In this document: positions 43,224 through 53,771 of the stretch, one piece after another
Layout of the letters: each line of letters opens with the position of its first letter
How positions within the stretch are numbered: the first letter of the stretch is position 1
Assembly (NCBI GenBank): GCA_032716605.1
Contig: CM064501.1
Location: 23,760,514-23,824,513 of the forward strand
From: Paralithodes platypus
Lineage: Eukaryota; Arthropoda; Malacostraca; Decapoda; Lithodidae
Direction: 5' to 3'
DNA length: 64,000 bases
The notes under the pieces: model-generated
Told to the model about the DNA's origin: nothing
The model's input: only the letters and a program-made list of their open reading frames with translations
The model's database searches: none
Made by a program: the position numbers and the translations under genes

Positions 43224-46174
43224 TTGGATAAAGCTCCACCAACACGACCCAAATTCAAAACCGTCAGGGATAACGACCGAGGACCGAGGACAGCCATGAA
43301 TGTAAATGTAGATCCGACCAGAACCAATAATTTGAATAAAGACCGTTCCTTGAATCCCAAATCCAAAACTTTGAATGTTTTCTATGCAAACGCTCGTAGC
43401 ATACGCAATAAATTTTCAGATTTAGAGGAACTAGTGTTTACAGAAAATTATGATGTGATTGGCATAACAGAATCTTGGCTCAATACACAAGATAGAGACT
43501 TTTTAGCAGAGTATTCACTTCCCGGTTATGTAATGTTTGAGAACAGCCGAATAAATAAAAATGGAGGTGGCGTTTTATTTTATATCAAAGAAAGTCTTAA
43601 CCCGACCCTCGTGTCAAAACCTCAAATTGTGAACGTCGACACATCTTTTGTGCTAATAAAGAATAATAAAGGTACAAAAATAATACTTGCGTTAATATAC
43701 AGACCTCCAGCTCAATCAGTGCAAACTGACCGAGAAATTTACGAACAAATTGCAGATGTAAGTAACTCACAAGATACCGTAATTTTTGGCGACTTTAATT
43801 TACCTGTGACCAAGTGGGGCGATACTCTTACTTCACACTCCGGACATGACTTGTATACGAACTTGCAAGAGAGTTCGCTTTATCAATTTGTTCGAATGCC
43901 GACCCGTGGTAATAACGTTCTTGACATTGTACTTGCAACAAAAGAAGAATTGATAGAGAATTTGAATGTTGGTGATGAATTCAGTAACAGCGACCATCGT
44001 ACGATAACTTTCACTTTAAAGTTTACTAGTAACGAACCAAATAGTAGCATCGAAAAAGTCCCTAATTTCAAGAAAGCAAACTTCCATAAACTTAGAGCTA
44101 TGTTTAAAGAAACTGACTGGAGCTTTTTAATTAACAATAACGACATAAATACATCTTGGAAGTTATTCGAAACCACTTACCTAAAAGCAGTGCAAGACTG
44201 CATACCATCGAAAATACGGCGTCCAGGCCATAATAATAAGCCCAAATGGTGGAATAAAGATATTTCAAACTGCCTGCTTGCTAAAAAATTTGCTAATGAT
44301 AGATTAAAATCCTCACAAAATGACGAAGAACGGGTGAAATTTGTAGAGCAACGACGCAAAGCCAAAAAGTTAATTAAGCAAAGTAAAAAGACCTTAGAGT
44401 TACATATTGCGAATCAAAGTAAAACAAACCCGAAAGAATTCTATAGTTATATCAGAAAGAAAAAAGTAGTTACTTCAACTGTTGGACCGTTAGTCGATGA
44501 AAATGGAGAATACACCAAAGACGAAGTACAAATGAGTAATGCCCTCAATACCTTCTTTGCATCAGTTTTTACAACAGAAGACCTCAGTGATATCCCTACA
44601 CCATCGCCGATTCAGATTGATAATTCAGATGTTCTAAGCAATATCACCGTTACAGAGAGAGAAGTATTGAATTGTTTAGATAAACTCAAGGTAAATAAAA
44701 CGCCAGGACCTGATACAATCTCGCCTAGAGTTCTAAAGGAAGCTAAGAATGAGCTCTCCAAACCACTGACATTACTATTCAATAAATCCTTGCAGTCTGG
44801 AACTATGCCTGATCAGTGGAAGCTAGCCAACGTAACACCGATATTCAAAAAAGGCAGCAAATCCCTACCCAGTAACTATCGTCCAATTAGCTTAACCTCA
44901 GTTGTATGTAAAATGCTAGAAACGGTCATACGAGACAGACTCGTAAATCACTTAGAGGAAAATAACATACTTAAAGATACTCAACACGGCTTTCGTAAAA
45001 AACGTTCCTGTTTAACAAACCTCTTAGACTTCTTCCACGATATCCTCAACCTCTACGATGAGAGTAAAGCTGTAGATATTATATACCTTGATTTTCAAAA
45101 GGCCTTTGACAAAGTTCCCCACAAACGTTTACTGCTAAAACTAAAAGCGCATGGAATACAAGACGGTGTGTTGAAATGGATAGAAAATTGGCTCAGCAAC
45201 AGAAAGCAAAGGGTAGTCATAAACGGTAAGGCATCTAAATGGACCAATGTAAGTAGCGGGGTACCCCAGGGATCGGTACTAGGACCAATTCTCTTTCTAA
45301 TTTACATCAACGACATAGATGAGGGTCTCACCTGCACAATCTCAAAATTTGCTGACGATACAAAAATTGCAAATAGCGTACTCTCAAAAGAACAAGTTGA
45401 CGATATGCAACACAATCTAGATAAATTGTCATGTTGGGCCCAAATTTGGCAAATGAGTTTCAATGCGGATAAATGTAAAGTACTACATGTCGGATACCTA
45501 AATGAGAAAGCAAACTATTCGATGAATGGCACTCAGCTTAAGAATGTAAACAGAGAAACTGATCTGGGAGTAACAATATCGAGTAACCTAAAACCGAGTC
45601 AACAATGTTCAGAAGTTGTTAAGAAGGCAAACAAAATAATTGGCTTTATAGGCAGGTCATTTGAGCATAAATCCAAAGAAGTTATCCTAACCCTTTACAA
45701 TTCCTTAGTCCGCCCTCTTCTGGAATACTGCGTTCAATCCTGGTGCCCTTATTACCAAAAAGATATAAACAAGCTAGAACGAGTTCAACGTAGAGTTACC
45801 AAATGATACCTAGCCTAAAGAACAAACCATACGAAGAGCGTCTTAGAGAATTAAATCTATTTCCTTTAACCCAGCGCAGATTAAGAGGCGACTTAATTCA
45901 AGTGTTCAAAATCATCAAAGGCATCGACAATATGAACTGTAGTAAGTACTTCACTATCGACCAATCTAATTACACACGGGGAAACGGTTGCAAAATTATT
46001 GGTAAATCTTTTAACTCGCACGAATCTAAGAATTTCTTCTTCAATCGAGTTGTTAACTTGTGGAATGGGCTTCCCCGAGACGTTATAGACTGCAGCACCG
46101 TTGATTCATTTAAATTCCGCCTAGACAAATATCTCGCATCAAACCCGCGACTGACTGCGTTTGTAAATGAATAA
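43224..46174 (+). pseudogene. LINE B ORF2, APE endonuclease plus RT, one frameshift
   Basis: The 860-residue frame has the APE endonuclease at about residues 50-265 (FYANARSIRNK, catalytic-type Glu in ITESWL near 83, GDFNLP near 190, SDHRTI near 257). A connector and the RT follow: RPISLTS, DFQKAFDKVPH, SSGVPQGSVLGP, KFADDTKI. The C-terminal tail has the HKSKEVILTLYNSLVRPLLEY segment. At about 45800 one A is missing from an A run, giving a stop after RRVTK; the remainder continues in another frame (45803-46174). These enzymes nick the target and reverse-transcribe the LINE RNA in place. The start codon is uncertain: ATG at 43224 is the first in frame, 27 bp after the ORF1 stop. Confidence 0.88.
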
Positions 46175-46384
46175 CTTTATCCTCCCCTCAGTTACTAACC
46201 CATATGTCCCCTACTAACTTCCTAGTCCTGCCACGTTAGTGGCAGGGCAGTAGTTCCCTTTCCAATGTTCCCTTACCCACTCTAAACCACTGTTTGGACA
46301 CTTGATCCTCAGTGTTTTGGAGGACAAGCAACCTAGAAGGGTCACTAGACCTGTTGTTGCTTGATTTCCTTTGTACTCCTTTGT

Positions 46385-46779
46385 ACCTTCAGGCTGGAGC
46401 CATCAAAGAACACTATCTCACCCCTAACCACCCTCACCTCACACGCAACGAGTTAGAGATACACACCACCATACTCGATAAAGAAAGTGACCCAAGGAGA
46501 TTTCCTATACTCGAAGCTTTATATATCCAAGCCTTACATCCCAACATCAACAACCAAACTCTGGACCTTCAGATCCTTCCTTCTGCCAAAAGGCACTACC
46601 CTACAGGACCTAACACCCCTCCTCGCCCCCCGGTGCCCTTGACGCAGCCCCCCGCGCTACCTCCTTCAGCTTCGTCTTCTGCAGGCGCCACACAACTTAG
46701 GCCACGCCCCTCGACACGCAGCCAATCAGCTTCGACCCCCCCTACCGACCACCATCCCGCATCCAGTGCGCATGAGTGA
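46385..46779 (+). pseudogene. Penelope-like GIY-YIG C-terminal part, right arm
   Basis: Directly after LINE B the plus strand resumes the Penelope frame with GAIKEHYLTPNHPHLTRNEL, HTTILDKESDPRRF and ILEALYIQ, the C-terminal half of a GIY-YIG nuclease domain containing the conserved Glu of ILEALY. It ends in a Pro/Ser/Thr-rich tail at 46779. Together with 40822-40872 it makes up the domain that LINE B split. The left arm has the same segment at 34704-35098. Confidence 0.8.
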
Positions 46780-47124
46780 AGCGGTTACCCCCATTTCTCT
46801 CTCCTAGTTTACCCTTCCACCAATAGCAGACTTTTGCCCCCTGTTTTCCGCCTCCTCTGATCATCCACCCTCTATATATACCCTTCCTGTTTACCTTTTA
46901 TATCATTCCTTCCTTACTTGATAATGCTGGTTGTCCAGTGAAACGCGTCGTATATCCTGTATCTTCATGTACTTTAATGTAACCCTGTACCACCATGAAT
47001 TTTGCTCATCTCCTTCATCTACTTCCTGCCACCCAGCGAAAACTCATCAGAGACCTGGAAACTTTGAATAATAAAATTTCCAACGCAGAAATTGCCATTT
47101 CTTTCAACCTCGTATGTATTAAAG

Positions 47125-47127
<3 letters not shown>
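46780..47127 (+). mobile_element. Penelope-like terminal repeat (pLTR-like), right arm
   Basis: Non-coding sequence with a TATATATACCC segment, the hammerhead-like motif, and then a new ORF start at 46995 ([16 protein letters not shown] ... NLVCIKEN). That segment looks like the N-terminus missing from the Penelope ORF at 38847. Penelope-like elements typically have terminal repeats that include the beginning of the ORF. The segment stops at a (TA)n tract. Confidence 0.6.
46917..46955 (+). ncRNA. Hammerhead-ribozyme-like motif, right arm
   Basis: By eye it folds as a minimal type-I hammerhead: stem I UAC/GUA, core UUGAUAA, stem II GCUGG/CCAGU with loop UUGU, GAAA, a two-pair stem III (AC/GU) and the cleavage-site C. 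Relative to the canonical CUGAUGA, positions 3 and 8 are U and A, which would keep the 3-8 base pair. One extra U lies before stem II. Activity is unknown. Confidence 0.5.
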
Positions 47128-47177
<50 letters not shown>

Positions 47178-47188
47178 TTATATATACC

Positions 47189-47273
<85 letters not shown>

Positions 47274-47280
47274 TAGAGAG
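47128..47280 (+). repeat. (TA)n and (GA)n microsatellites
   Basis: TA repeats at 47128-47240 with a short interruption, then GA repeats to about 47280. The left arm has a short (TA)n at the equivalent place (34314-34331). Confidence 0.95.
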
Positions 47281-47394
47281 ATTACAGGATATACTGTACA
47301 TGCTACCACACAATGCTGCAGCATGTTGAGTAAGAAAACAACCAGTGTTTGTCTCATGGTTTCTTTATCTTAATATTTGTGTGATATAATCCAA

Positions 47395-47457
47395 CCAGGG
47401 CTTGAACCCATGCCAGTAGTGCAGCATACCAACACCTTAACCACTACGCCACCGAGG
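47395..47457 (-). mobile_element. tRNA-like SINE head
   Basis: The minus strand has an A-box-like TGGCGTAGTGGTTAAGG and a B-box-like GGGTTCAAGCCC, but no closing acceptor stem, because the TTAA element starts immediately at its 5' edge (47461). It is a tRNA-derived fragment or decayed tRNA pseudogene. Confidence 0.5.
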
Positions 47458-48178
47458 AGCTTAATGCCCCTTTCCCACTGGTGAGAAAAGTCACGATTTT
47501 CGTCGCCGACACCAATAAATTGCCACATTCGTGACATGTCTCAACACCTCTCATGAACAATCGTTTGACTCTCAAGGCCTGTCAAGGCCCTGCAAGGGCC
47601 CTCGCGGGTCGTCGCAAATGTTCGGACCGTTCAAAATTTTGGACGAGGACTTACGAGGATTGATTGCCCTCGCAATCATCGTCGAGCATCGCCGAGGGAT
47701 CTGCGAGAGCTTCTGCGATCATCTGCAACACCGGCGAGACATCGCGGAGGGTTTCGCACAAAAAAACCTTTGCAACGCTGCATGGATGCTCACCGATGCT
47801 CTCAGATGGTCTGCTCGCCGATGCTCTCAGATGTTCCGAGAACATCGACGATGCCAAAGAGCACCTTCGGCGAGGTGGGTAATTTTTGTTTATTAGGCCT
47901 ATAGTGAACCTGATGAACCCTTTTTTCTATGCACCTCTCGTGGGAGGGATCACTTGTTTTTTTTTCTTTCTCTCCTTTTCTCTCTTTCTCTGGTTTGTAT
48001 CCATTCAGCCCCATTCAGCCCCATTCAGCCGACTGTGTTAAGACGTTTATCCCCATCCAAGTATCGATATCTTCCTGGCAAGCGATAGCGAACCAGCATT
48101 ATATGTAGAAATCCGGCTTCGCCGGAGACATTTTTCTATCGTAAAATATACAAATTTACCTTGCTCTCAAAACAAGAA

Positions 48179-48555
48179 TATATATATATGTTGGCTCGCT
48201 ACCGCTCACCAGGAAAATATTGAAACCTGGATGGGGGTAAACGTCTTAAAACAGTAGGCTGAACGGGGCCAAACGGATTATAGGCAAAGAGAGAGGGAGA
48301 GAAAGAAAAAAAAAACGAGGAGGGAGAGAAAGAGAAAAGAGGGAGGTGGGCTCAATGTTTACGTTACGGCTTAGACTAATTGAGCCCACCTCGCTGTTTT
48401 CTCTTTCTCTCCCTCCTCGTTTTTTTTGTTCTCTCCCTCTCTCTTCGCCTATAATCCGTTCGGGCCCGTTCAGCCTACTGTTTTAAGACGTTTACCCCCA
48501 TCCAGGTTTCAATATTTTCCTGGTGAGCGGTAGCGAGCCAACATATATATATTTT
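48179..48555. repeat. Long hairpin, arms about 180 bp
   Basis: ATATATGTTGGCTCGCTACC through GTGGGCTCAAT (48179-48361) reads back in reverse complement to 48381-48555, with a short unpaired centre (TGTTTACGTTACGGCTTAG). The arms include a purine-rich stretch facing a pyrimidine-rich one. Confidence 0.9.
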
Positions 48556-48569
48556 TGTTTTTGGGTCGT

Positions 48570-48800
48570 TTTTCTGGTCCCTTCTTCCTCATGGTTAACC
48601 CCATTAGTTTTCATATTTCATGACGTTCGGCCCATTAGTTTGGCGATTTTAAGACATTTCACCCCATTTCGTTGTCAATATTAAGACTTTTCGTGTCAAT
48701 TAGGCATCAAGTTTTTCCTGGCTAGCGATAGCGAGCCTGTAATTTTTGAGGAACCGGCCTTCGGCCAGGATATTTTTCTATCGACAAATGTACAAATGAG
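48570..48800 (-). repeat. Repeat F, reversed copy
   Basis: The reverse complement of the repeat F segment at 26770-26960: GAGGAACCGGCCTTCGGCC, GGCTAGCGATAGCGAGCC and CCCATTAGTTTGGCG match in order. Confidence 0.75.
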
Positions 48801-48856
48801 GGTGTTGGGGGGTGCTTTATATGCTTGATGGAGGTCTAGGGATGAAACTAGGGATG

Positions 48857-49017
48857 AAATAGAAAACAAACAAAAAACGAGGAGAGAGGGAGAGAAGAGA
48901 AGACAAAAAAAAGGCGAGGTGGGCTCAATTTTTAAGCCGTAACGCAAACATTGAGCCCACCTCGCTGTTTTTTTTTTTCTTTCTCTCCCTGTCTCCTCGT
49001 TTTTGTTTTTTTTCTAT
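48857..49017. repeat. Second hairpin, arms about 70 bp
   Basis: GCGAGGTGGGCTCAAT and its reverse ATTGAGCCCACCTCGC face each other around 48935-48950, flanked by matching purine/pyrimidine tracts. It is a diverged relative of the hairpin at 48179. Confidence 0.85.
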
Positions 49018-49428
49018 TTCTCTCCCTCTCTCTTTGCCTATAATCCGTTCGGCCCGTTCAGCCTACTGTTTTAAGACGTTTACCCCCATCCAGGTTTCAA
49101 TACGCCGAACCATCGCTTGAATCGCCGAAGACGTCGCAGAACATACGGCGAGTTTTCTTTCATCCTCGCATTATTTCGCAAGATATTTTTGAAAATGTGA
49201 CATGCCTCGCAGAGGTCATCGACGAAACATCGCTCACTTCGCCGATAACGTCGCAGAAGGTCGGCGATTGCGTCGCCGACATCGGCGACATCTTCGCCGT
49301 GTATAATTTGTCATCTGTTTGAAACGGTCAAAATCGTGAACGTCGCACGTATTCTTGCGAATTTGACAAAACTAACTCATCGGCGACGAAAATCGTGAGT
49401 TGTTCCACCAGTGGGAAATGGGCATTAA

Positions 49429-50033
49429 AGTAGTGGCTTCATTTGGAATGAGACTCCATCCACCACCACCCGCTCTGACTCGTGGTCAAGTAGCTTGATG
49501 CCATAAACACATACACCTCACGCACAAACCCTAGCAGCTAAATACTAGAGAAGGATGCTTGTTTTCTGGGGCACATAAAAATTCAATTAGACTACTCTAC
49601 TGAGCAAAAGTGATGTATCATTAATATTATAAGTATATCAGAGATCTTGCGTTCCCTCATCAAAAGAAAACACTCGTAAACCTTGCACAATCGTCCTCTG
49701 TAATCTGACCATTACCAAGACTTAAGTGGCCAGAGCCCAAGTTATTGTGGTCGGGATTAGCTGGCCATAGGGTTGAAATAGAAAAGACGGTAGTGAAGAT
49801 TTGGGCCAATAAGAAGAGATACCGGTATTAATTAAATTATCTAGAAGGCTTAGTAGATAATTGGCTACATTAGAAGATATAGAGGTAGTGGAGATCGATA
49901 CAGCTCAAATTAATTAGAAACAATAGCAGCAACACTGACTTCTTCTTTTTTCTATTTGTATGAAGAAAACAAAAGGCAGGCTGCTTGTAATTAGTATCTC
50001 CCCCAAAGCCAAACGAGTGACAGAGAGCCATAT
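49429..50033. other. No gene seen
   Basis: Unique-looking AT-rich sequence between the inverted-repeat element and the LINE relic. Confidence 0.5.
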
Positions 50034-51748
50034 TCAAGGGACGTTGGGGTCAACATGCCTGGATACAAGAAGTTTAAAGTAGTCTAAGTAGTAGGATGAA
50101 GGAGATTTTAATTGAGGGAGAGATTTCCAGAGTTCACTTGGTGTGTAGAAGAAAGACAGAACATTTTCCAATTCTTGGAATGGAGAGCTGGTCAGAATTG
50201 GAATAGGACTGTGTTGAACTCGCCGCTTTGAAGAACACTGATTGCTGTAATATCGATAGAAGAGTGAAAGAGATGTATAATTTCGGCGTTTAGAAAGAGA
50301 TTGTAGGGAACTAGTAAGAAGAAGTGACTTGATGAGGCAAAAAGCTTTTGACGCTACTCTTTCAAGAAGTGCGGTCTTGGTGAAACCTCCCCACACATGC
50401 GAATAATACTCTATACATGGGTGCACTGTACAGAGCAAGAAGCTGTGTGGGGGTGAAGAACTCAGGGAGATGGTTGAGCACGTCTAACTTCAGGGAAGCT
50501 GCCTTAGCAAGAGTGGTAATATGATAGTCTCTCCGAAGTCCCGAAGGGAGGATGACCAAGAGTTAGTAAGATAGGCAAAAAGATCTCCAGTAGAGCAGCC
50601 CTTAAGGCAACCATACTGGCGATCTGAAAGTAGTTAATGGGAAGGTAAATGCTTAAGACATTTTGAATTAAGAATAGTTTCAAAAACTTTAGAGATGCAA
50701 TAAATGAGATAATTTGGACTATAATTGGAGGGCAGAGAGCGGTCAACCTTCTTTGGAACTGGTTGGATTAGAGCTAACTTCCATCAAGAAGGAAAGGCGT
50801 TAGACGAAAGCTATAGACCAAAGAGTTAGCTTAGGCAGGGAGTCAGTACAGAAGAACAGTTATTTTAGTACAACAGGAGGAACACCGTCCGGTCCGTAGG
50901 CCTTCTTAGTATTATGCCCAGAAAGGGCAGAAAGTACATCCTTAGAAGAGATTATGATATTAGGCATTAGTAAGTGGAAGGTGGGTGGAGAGGGAGGAAT
51001 AGCACCGGAATCATCTAAGGTGGAGTCTTTAGTGATAGTTTGAGCAAGGAGTTCAGCGTTGTCAGAGGATGAAGTGATGGTACTGTTTGAATGCTTCCTC
51101 CTTTTTGCGGACAGCAGTAGAACAAGCGTGAGTAAACCAATATCTTTTTGCTTTAGACTGAGAGAAAGAAAATGGAATGTATGCCTCCATGACTAAGAGG
51201 ATTACCTCGGTGATGCGTGCAGCGCACCCCGAGGGTCCCCGTGCAAGGAAGCAAAAATAAATCCTTGGGAAAACAAAGAACTACTGACGACGAGCCTCCC
51301 TGTCGGCAGCGCCAAAGTGCCGCAAATGTCACCGACTGGGAAGATCGGATGGCTGTACTGGAGAGATAGGACAGGTAACAGAGTTAAGATAGTGATCGGA
51401 GGAGCCCAACGGAGATAAAAGTAGAAGTATTAGAAGTTAGAAATAAATCAAGAATGTTGGGTCGATCTCCAAGACGGTCAGGAATTCGAGTAGGGTCTTG
51501 GTATAACTGCTCTAGGTAATTTAGGATTGAAAAGTTATAGTCTTGTTGACCAGGTTGGTCCGTGAAATGGGAAAAGAGCCATTGACGGTGGTGAACATTG
51601 ATTTTTTTTAAGATGGAGATTTCTGCTAAAGGAGAAATTGATAAAATGTGTTGTACTTTAGAAGTAAGATAATCAAAGAATTTTGGATAGTCAGTATAAT
51701 TAGGGGAGAGATATACAGAGCAGAGATATTTAGTTTGAGAATGACGAG
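50034..51748 (-). pseudogene. Older LINE, RT and C-terminal endonuclease part
   Basis: The minus strand shows endonuclease-like text near 51.5-51.75 kb ([20 protein letters not shown] words, [18 protein letters not shown]), RT fragments (SLPSNY, KVFETILNSKCLKHLPSH at 50.6-50.75 kb, GCSTGDLFAYLTNSWSS), and a C-terminal tail (CIEYYSHVWGG, SLQSLSKRRNYTSLSLFYRYY, 50034-50438). Multiple stops and frameshifts make it dead. The clade (Jockey/I-like) is uncertain. Its endonuclease N-terminus continues at 59084-59606 beyond the BEL/Pao insertion. Confidence 0.75.
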
Positions 51749-52554
51749 TATCGTATAAATACGATAGAAAGAATAGAATATACTTTGTGATCTTGTATGT
51801 CTCTGTGACGTCACGATCTCTCCTACAGCACGACGTAGGACGAGTAGATCGTATATTATAAGATTGTAAATAAGTTAAGTTATAAAAGGCCTAATATGCT
51901 ATTAAGCAATATTGCCATGGTCTTATGTAGTATATATGAATTTATCGTATATATTAATATAATTTATCGTATAGAGCAACCTAAATGCGGTACGATAATT
52001 TGGGCTCCTGGCGGTTTGTCAAGGCAGCAAGGTGTGCTTTTGAGGTACGTCAGAGCCTTCACGAACACCAACCAGTTAACATCTAATTTTCCGCCCTCAG
52101 TTGATCGTGCTTTTGTGCCTCTAATCACAATACACATACAGCAATACACACAACTACACCATCACGACGCTCTCATCGACATCATGACTGACTGATAGAT
52201 AAGCATAAATTATAATAATCATGTCCATTCCCATGTAATCATTTATTCTTTCTTTAACTTGACTTGTGTCTTGGGACCGAAGTCTCGTTCCCCATTGTCC
52301 ACCGCCATATTGGGTAAAACGTTCTCCCTTGCCTCATTGCCACGTGGAACTATTGGTGAGTTAATTCCTGGCTAATATTAACCCATATAACCTTACCCTA
52401 TAATTATATACATTTATTATGTGAGACCTTTGGATATAAATTAGCTTGTTTCAGATTGAATTCAATTTAGATATAGAGTAGTTTTTATTTAGATTGATTT
52501 GATTTGATTCATTATAGCTTAGTAATATTTAACTTCCATTGATAGTTTACCACA
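51749..52554 (+). repeat. BEL/Pao 5' LTR
   Basis: It starts with the palindromic TATCGTATAAATACGATA (the 3' LTR begins TGTATCG, so the 5' copy has lost TG) and ends in TTTACCACA. TATAAAAG at 51881-51888 is the likely promoter element. Short frames inside (51896-52195) occur in both LTRs and are not called as genes. Confidence 0.93.
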
Positions 52555-52964
52555 TTGGTGCCCAGACCCGGGAATTAGCTACCAGTAAGGGATTTTAAGG
52601 CAAAAAACAAGGGGACATATAACAGGATGCAGGAACAACTCTATGATAAACTGGCAAGGCTAGCCAAGCGATGGTTAGAGCCGGAATGCAGGGTCACATC
52701 ATTGCACCTGCCCAAGTTCTGCATCCCACCCATCATCTTTCCCCAATAATTTTCTTTTCCGTTTCAGACTTCCTGTGACATATGACCTGACCTAACATTT
52801 TTTCTTGTTCAATATGATCCATTAGTAGGTATTGCTATTTAGTGTACTATTTGTTCTCCATAACATAGAAGTCCGCCGGTTGGCGTCTCTTAATTAGACT
52901 ATTATTTGGCCGTTGTTTTTGTAACGTAACATTTAGATACATAGCCTATAGGCTCACATGCAAA
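52555..52964 (+). promoter_or_regulatory. BEL/Pao primer-binding site and leader
   Basis: TTGGTGCCCAGACCCGGG begins directly after the LTR, where a tRNA primer-binding site belongs; I could not identify the tRNA. The rest is an untranslated leader without notable structure. Confidence 0.6.
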
Positions 52965-53771
52965 ATGGATAAAAACGATAAAGGGACCCCGTCTAGTGGG
53001 GTGCTGATCAAAGCCCCTAAAAATCAAAGGGCGGGACTTCGGGGAGTAATAAATAGGCTAATTGTGGACTTAAACACTTTCATCACTACTGCTGAACTAG
53101 AGGAATTGGAGGCTAGATTAGATAACGTCCAGGCTACCCACGGTCGTATTACGGCTCTGAGTGAGGTGATTGTGGCTGACATGATAGGGGAGGAAGAGAT
53201 AGTTACTGAGTGTGACAGTCGTGCCCTCTATGACGAACCTGTCTTTAGAGCGAAGCGCCTATTACAGCGTGCTGTCGCAAGTAAGAAGGGAGGCGATAAT
53301 GAGGCCCATAGAAGGGCTGAACCAAAACATACTGTACACCTCCCAAAGCTCAATCTTCCTACATTTGGGGGCAAGTTAACCGAGTGGTTAGCTTTCTGGG
53401 ACGTATTTCGATCTACGGTTCATGAATCCTCTTTGGATAATGTCCGCAAGTTTCACTATCTGAAGGGACAAATGGAAGGAACGGCCTTACATTTAATAGA
53501 GGGGTTTGCAGTAGTGGGTGGTAGTTATCTTGAAGCGGTACACCTATTAGAGTCCACATACGGGGATAGAGAGCAGTTGAAGATGGCCCATGTTGTTGCC
53601 TTGTTGGGGCTCGCAGAACCACAGTATAAGGTTGATGAGTTGACAAACTTCAGGGCAAATATGGAGTGCCATACTCGATCGCTAGACACCCTAGGGCTTA
53701 CCACGCAGGAAATGATAGTCATTATCTTGCGTCAGAAGCTTCCTATGGTAATACTTGATAAGGTAAGATAA
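52965..53771 (+). CDS. BEL/Pao gag (capsid region)
   Basis: ATG at 52965 opens a 268-codon frame. The helical N-terminus (LRGVINRLIVDLNTFI, ELEELEARLDNVQ) and the central HLPKLNLPTFGGKLTEWLAFWDVF, KFHYLKGQMEGTALHLIEGF and LLESTYGDREQL segments are the DUF1759-type gag region of BEL/Pao elements. The frame ends at TAA 53769-53771. The same phase stays open and homologous beyond (FELGEFKTQF...), so this is either a nonsense mutation or a gag/pol readthrough stop. The protein assembles the virus-like particle. Confidence 0.85.
   Translation: MDKNDKGTPSSGVLIKAPKNQRAGLRGVINRLIVDLNTFITTAELEELEARLDNVQATHGRITALSEVIVADMIGEEEIVTECDSRALYDEPVFRAKRLLQRAVASKKGGDNEAHRRAEPKHTVHLPKLNLPTFGGKLTEWLAFWDVFRSTVHESSLDNVRKFHYLKGQMEGTALHLIEGFAVVGGSYLEAVHLLESTYGDREQLKMAHVVALLGLAEPQYKVDELTNFRANMECHTRSLDTLGLTTQEMIVIILRQKLPMVILDKVR

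Larger units (their letters stand above)
40873..46384 (+). mobile_element. CR1-like LINE, copy B, nearly intact
   Basis: It is flanked by the direct repeat ACCTT (40868-40872 and 46385-46389) and inserted in the Penelope GIY-YIG coding sequence. It has a full 5' region, ORF1, ORF2 and 3' UTR ending in CCTTTGTACTCCTTTGT. Only one stop in ORF1 and one single-base loss in ORF2 break the coding capacity. It is the best reference copy of this family in the window. Confidence 0.88.
34314..47127. mobile_element. Inverted dimer of a Penelope-like element carrying a CR1-like LINE
   Basis: Two Penelope-like elements face head to head with the junction at about 38846/38847. Each carries a CR1-like LINE in the same orientation as its host element and at the same base of the GIY-YIG region (35098/35099 on the left, 46384/46385 on the right). 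The left arm has a 5'-deleted LINE and a 5'-truncated Penelope; the right arm has a full-length LINE. Both arms end at a (TA)n tract after the same ORF-start segment. Protein-level identity between arms is very high. Confidence 0.85.
47461..49428. mobile_element. TTAA-flanked inverted-repeat element, about 2 kb
   Basis: TTAA at 47461-47464 and 49425-49428, with inverted ends TTAATGCCCCTTTCCCACTGG and the reversed right end TTAATGCCCATTTCCCACTGG, continuing similar to CACGATTTTCGTCGCCGA. Sequence inside each end is dense in CGCCGA/TCGGCGA words. The centre holds two long hairpins and a reversed copy of repeat F. The short open frames are not supported as genes. Confidence 0.75.

Noticed and set aside
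47664..47896. Coding frames in the CGCCGA-rich arm
   Set aside because: Open frames occur on both strands because of the repetitive CG-containing words; the region is a transposon terminus.
51896..52195. A 99-residue gene, with a near-identical second copy at 58418
   Set aside because: Both lie inside the BEL/Pao LTRs; the duplication is explained by the LTR pair.
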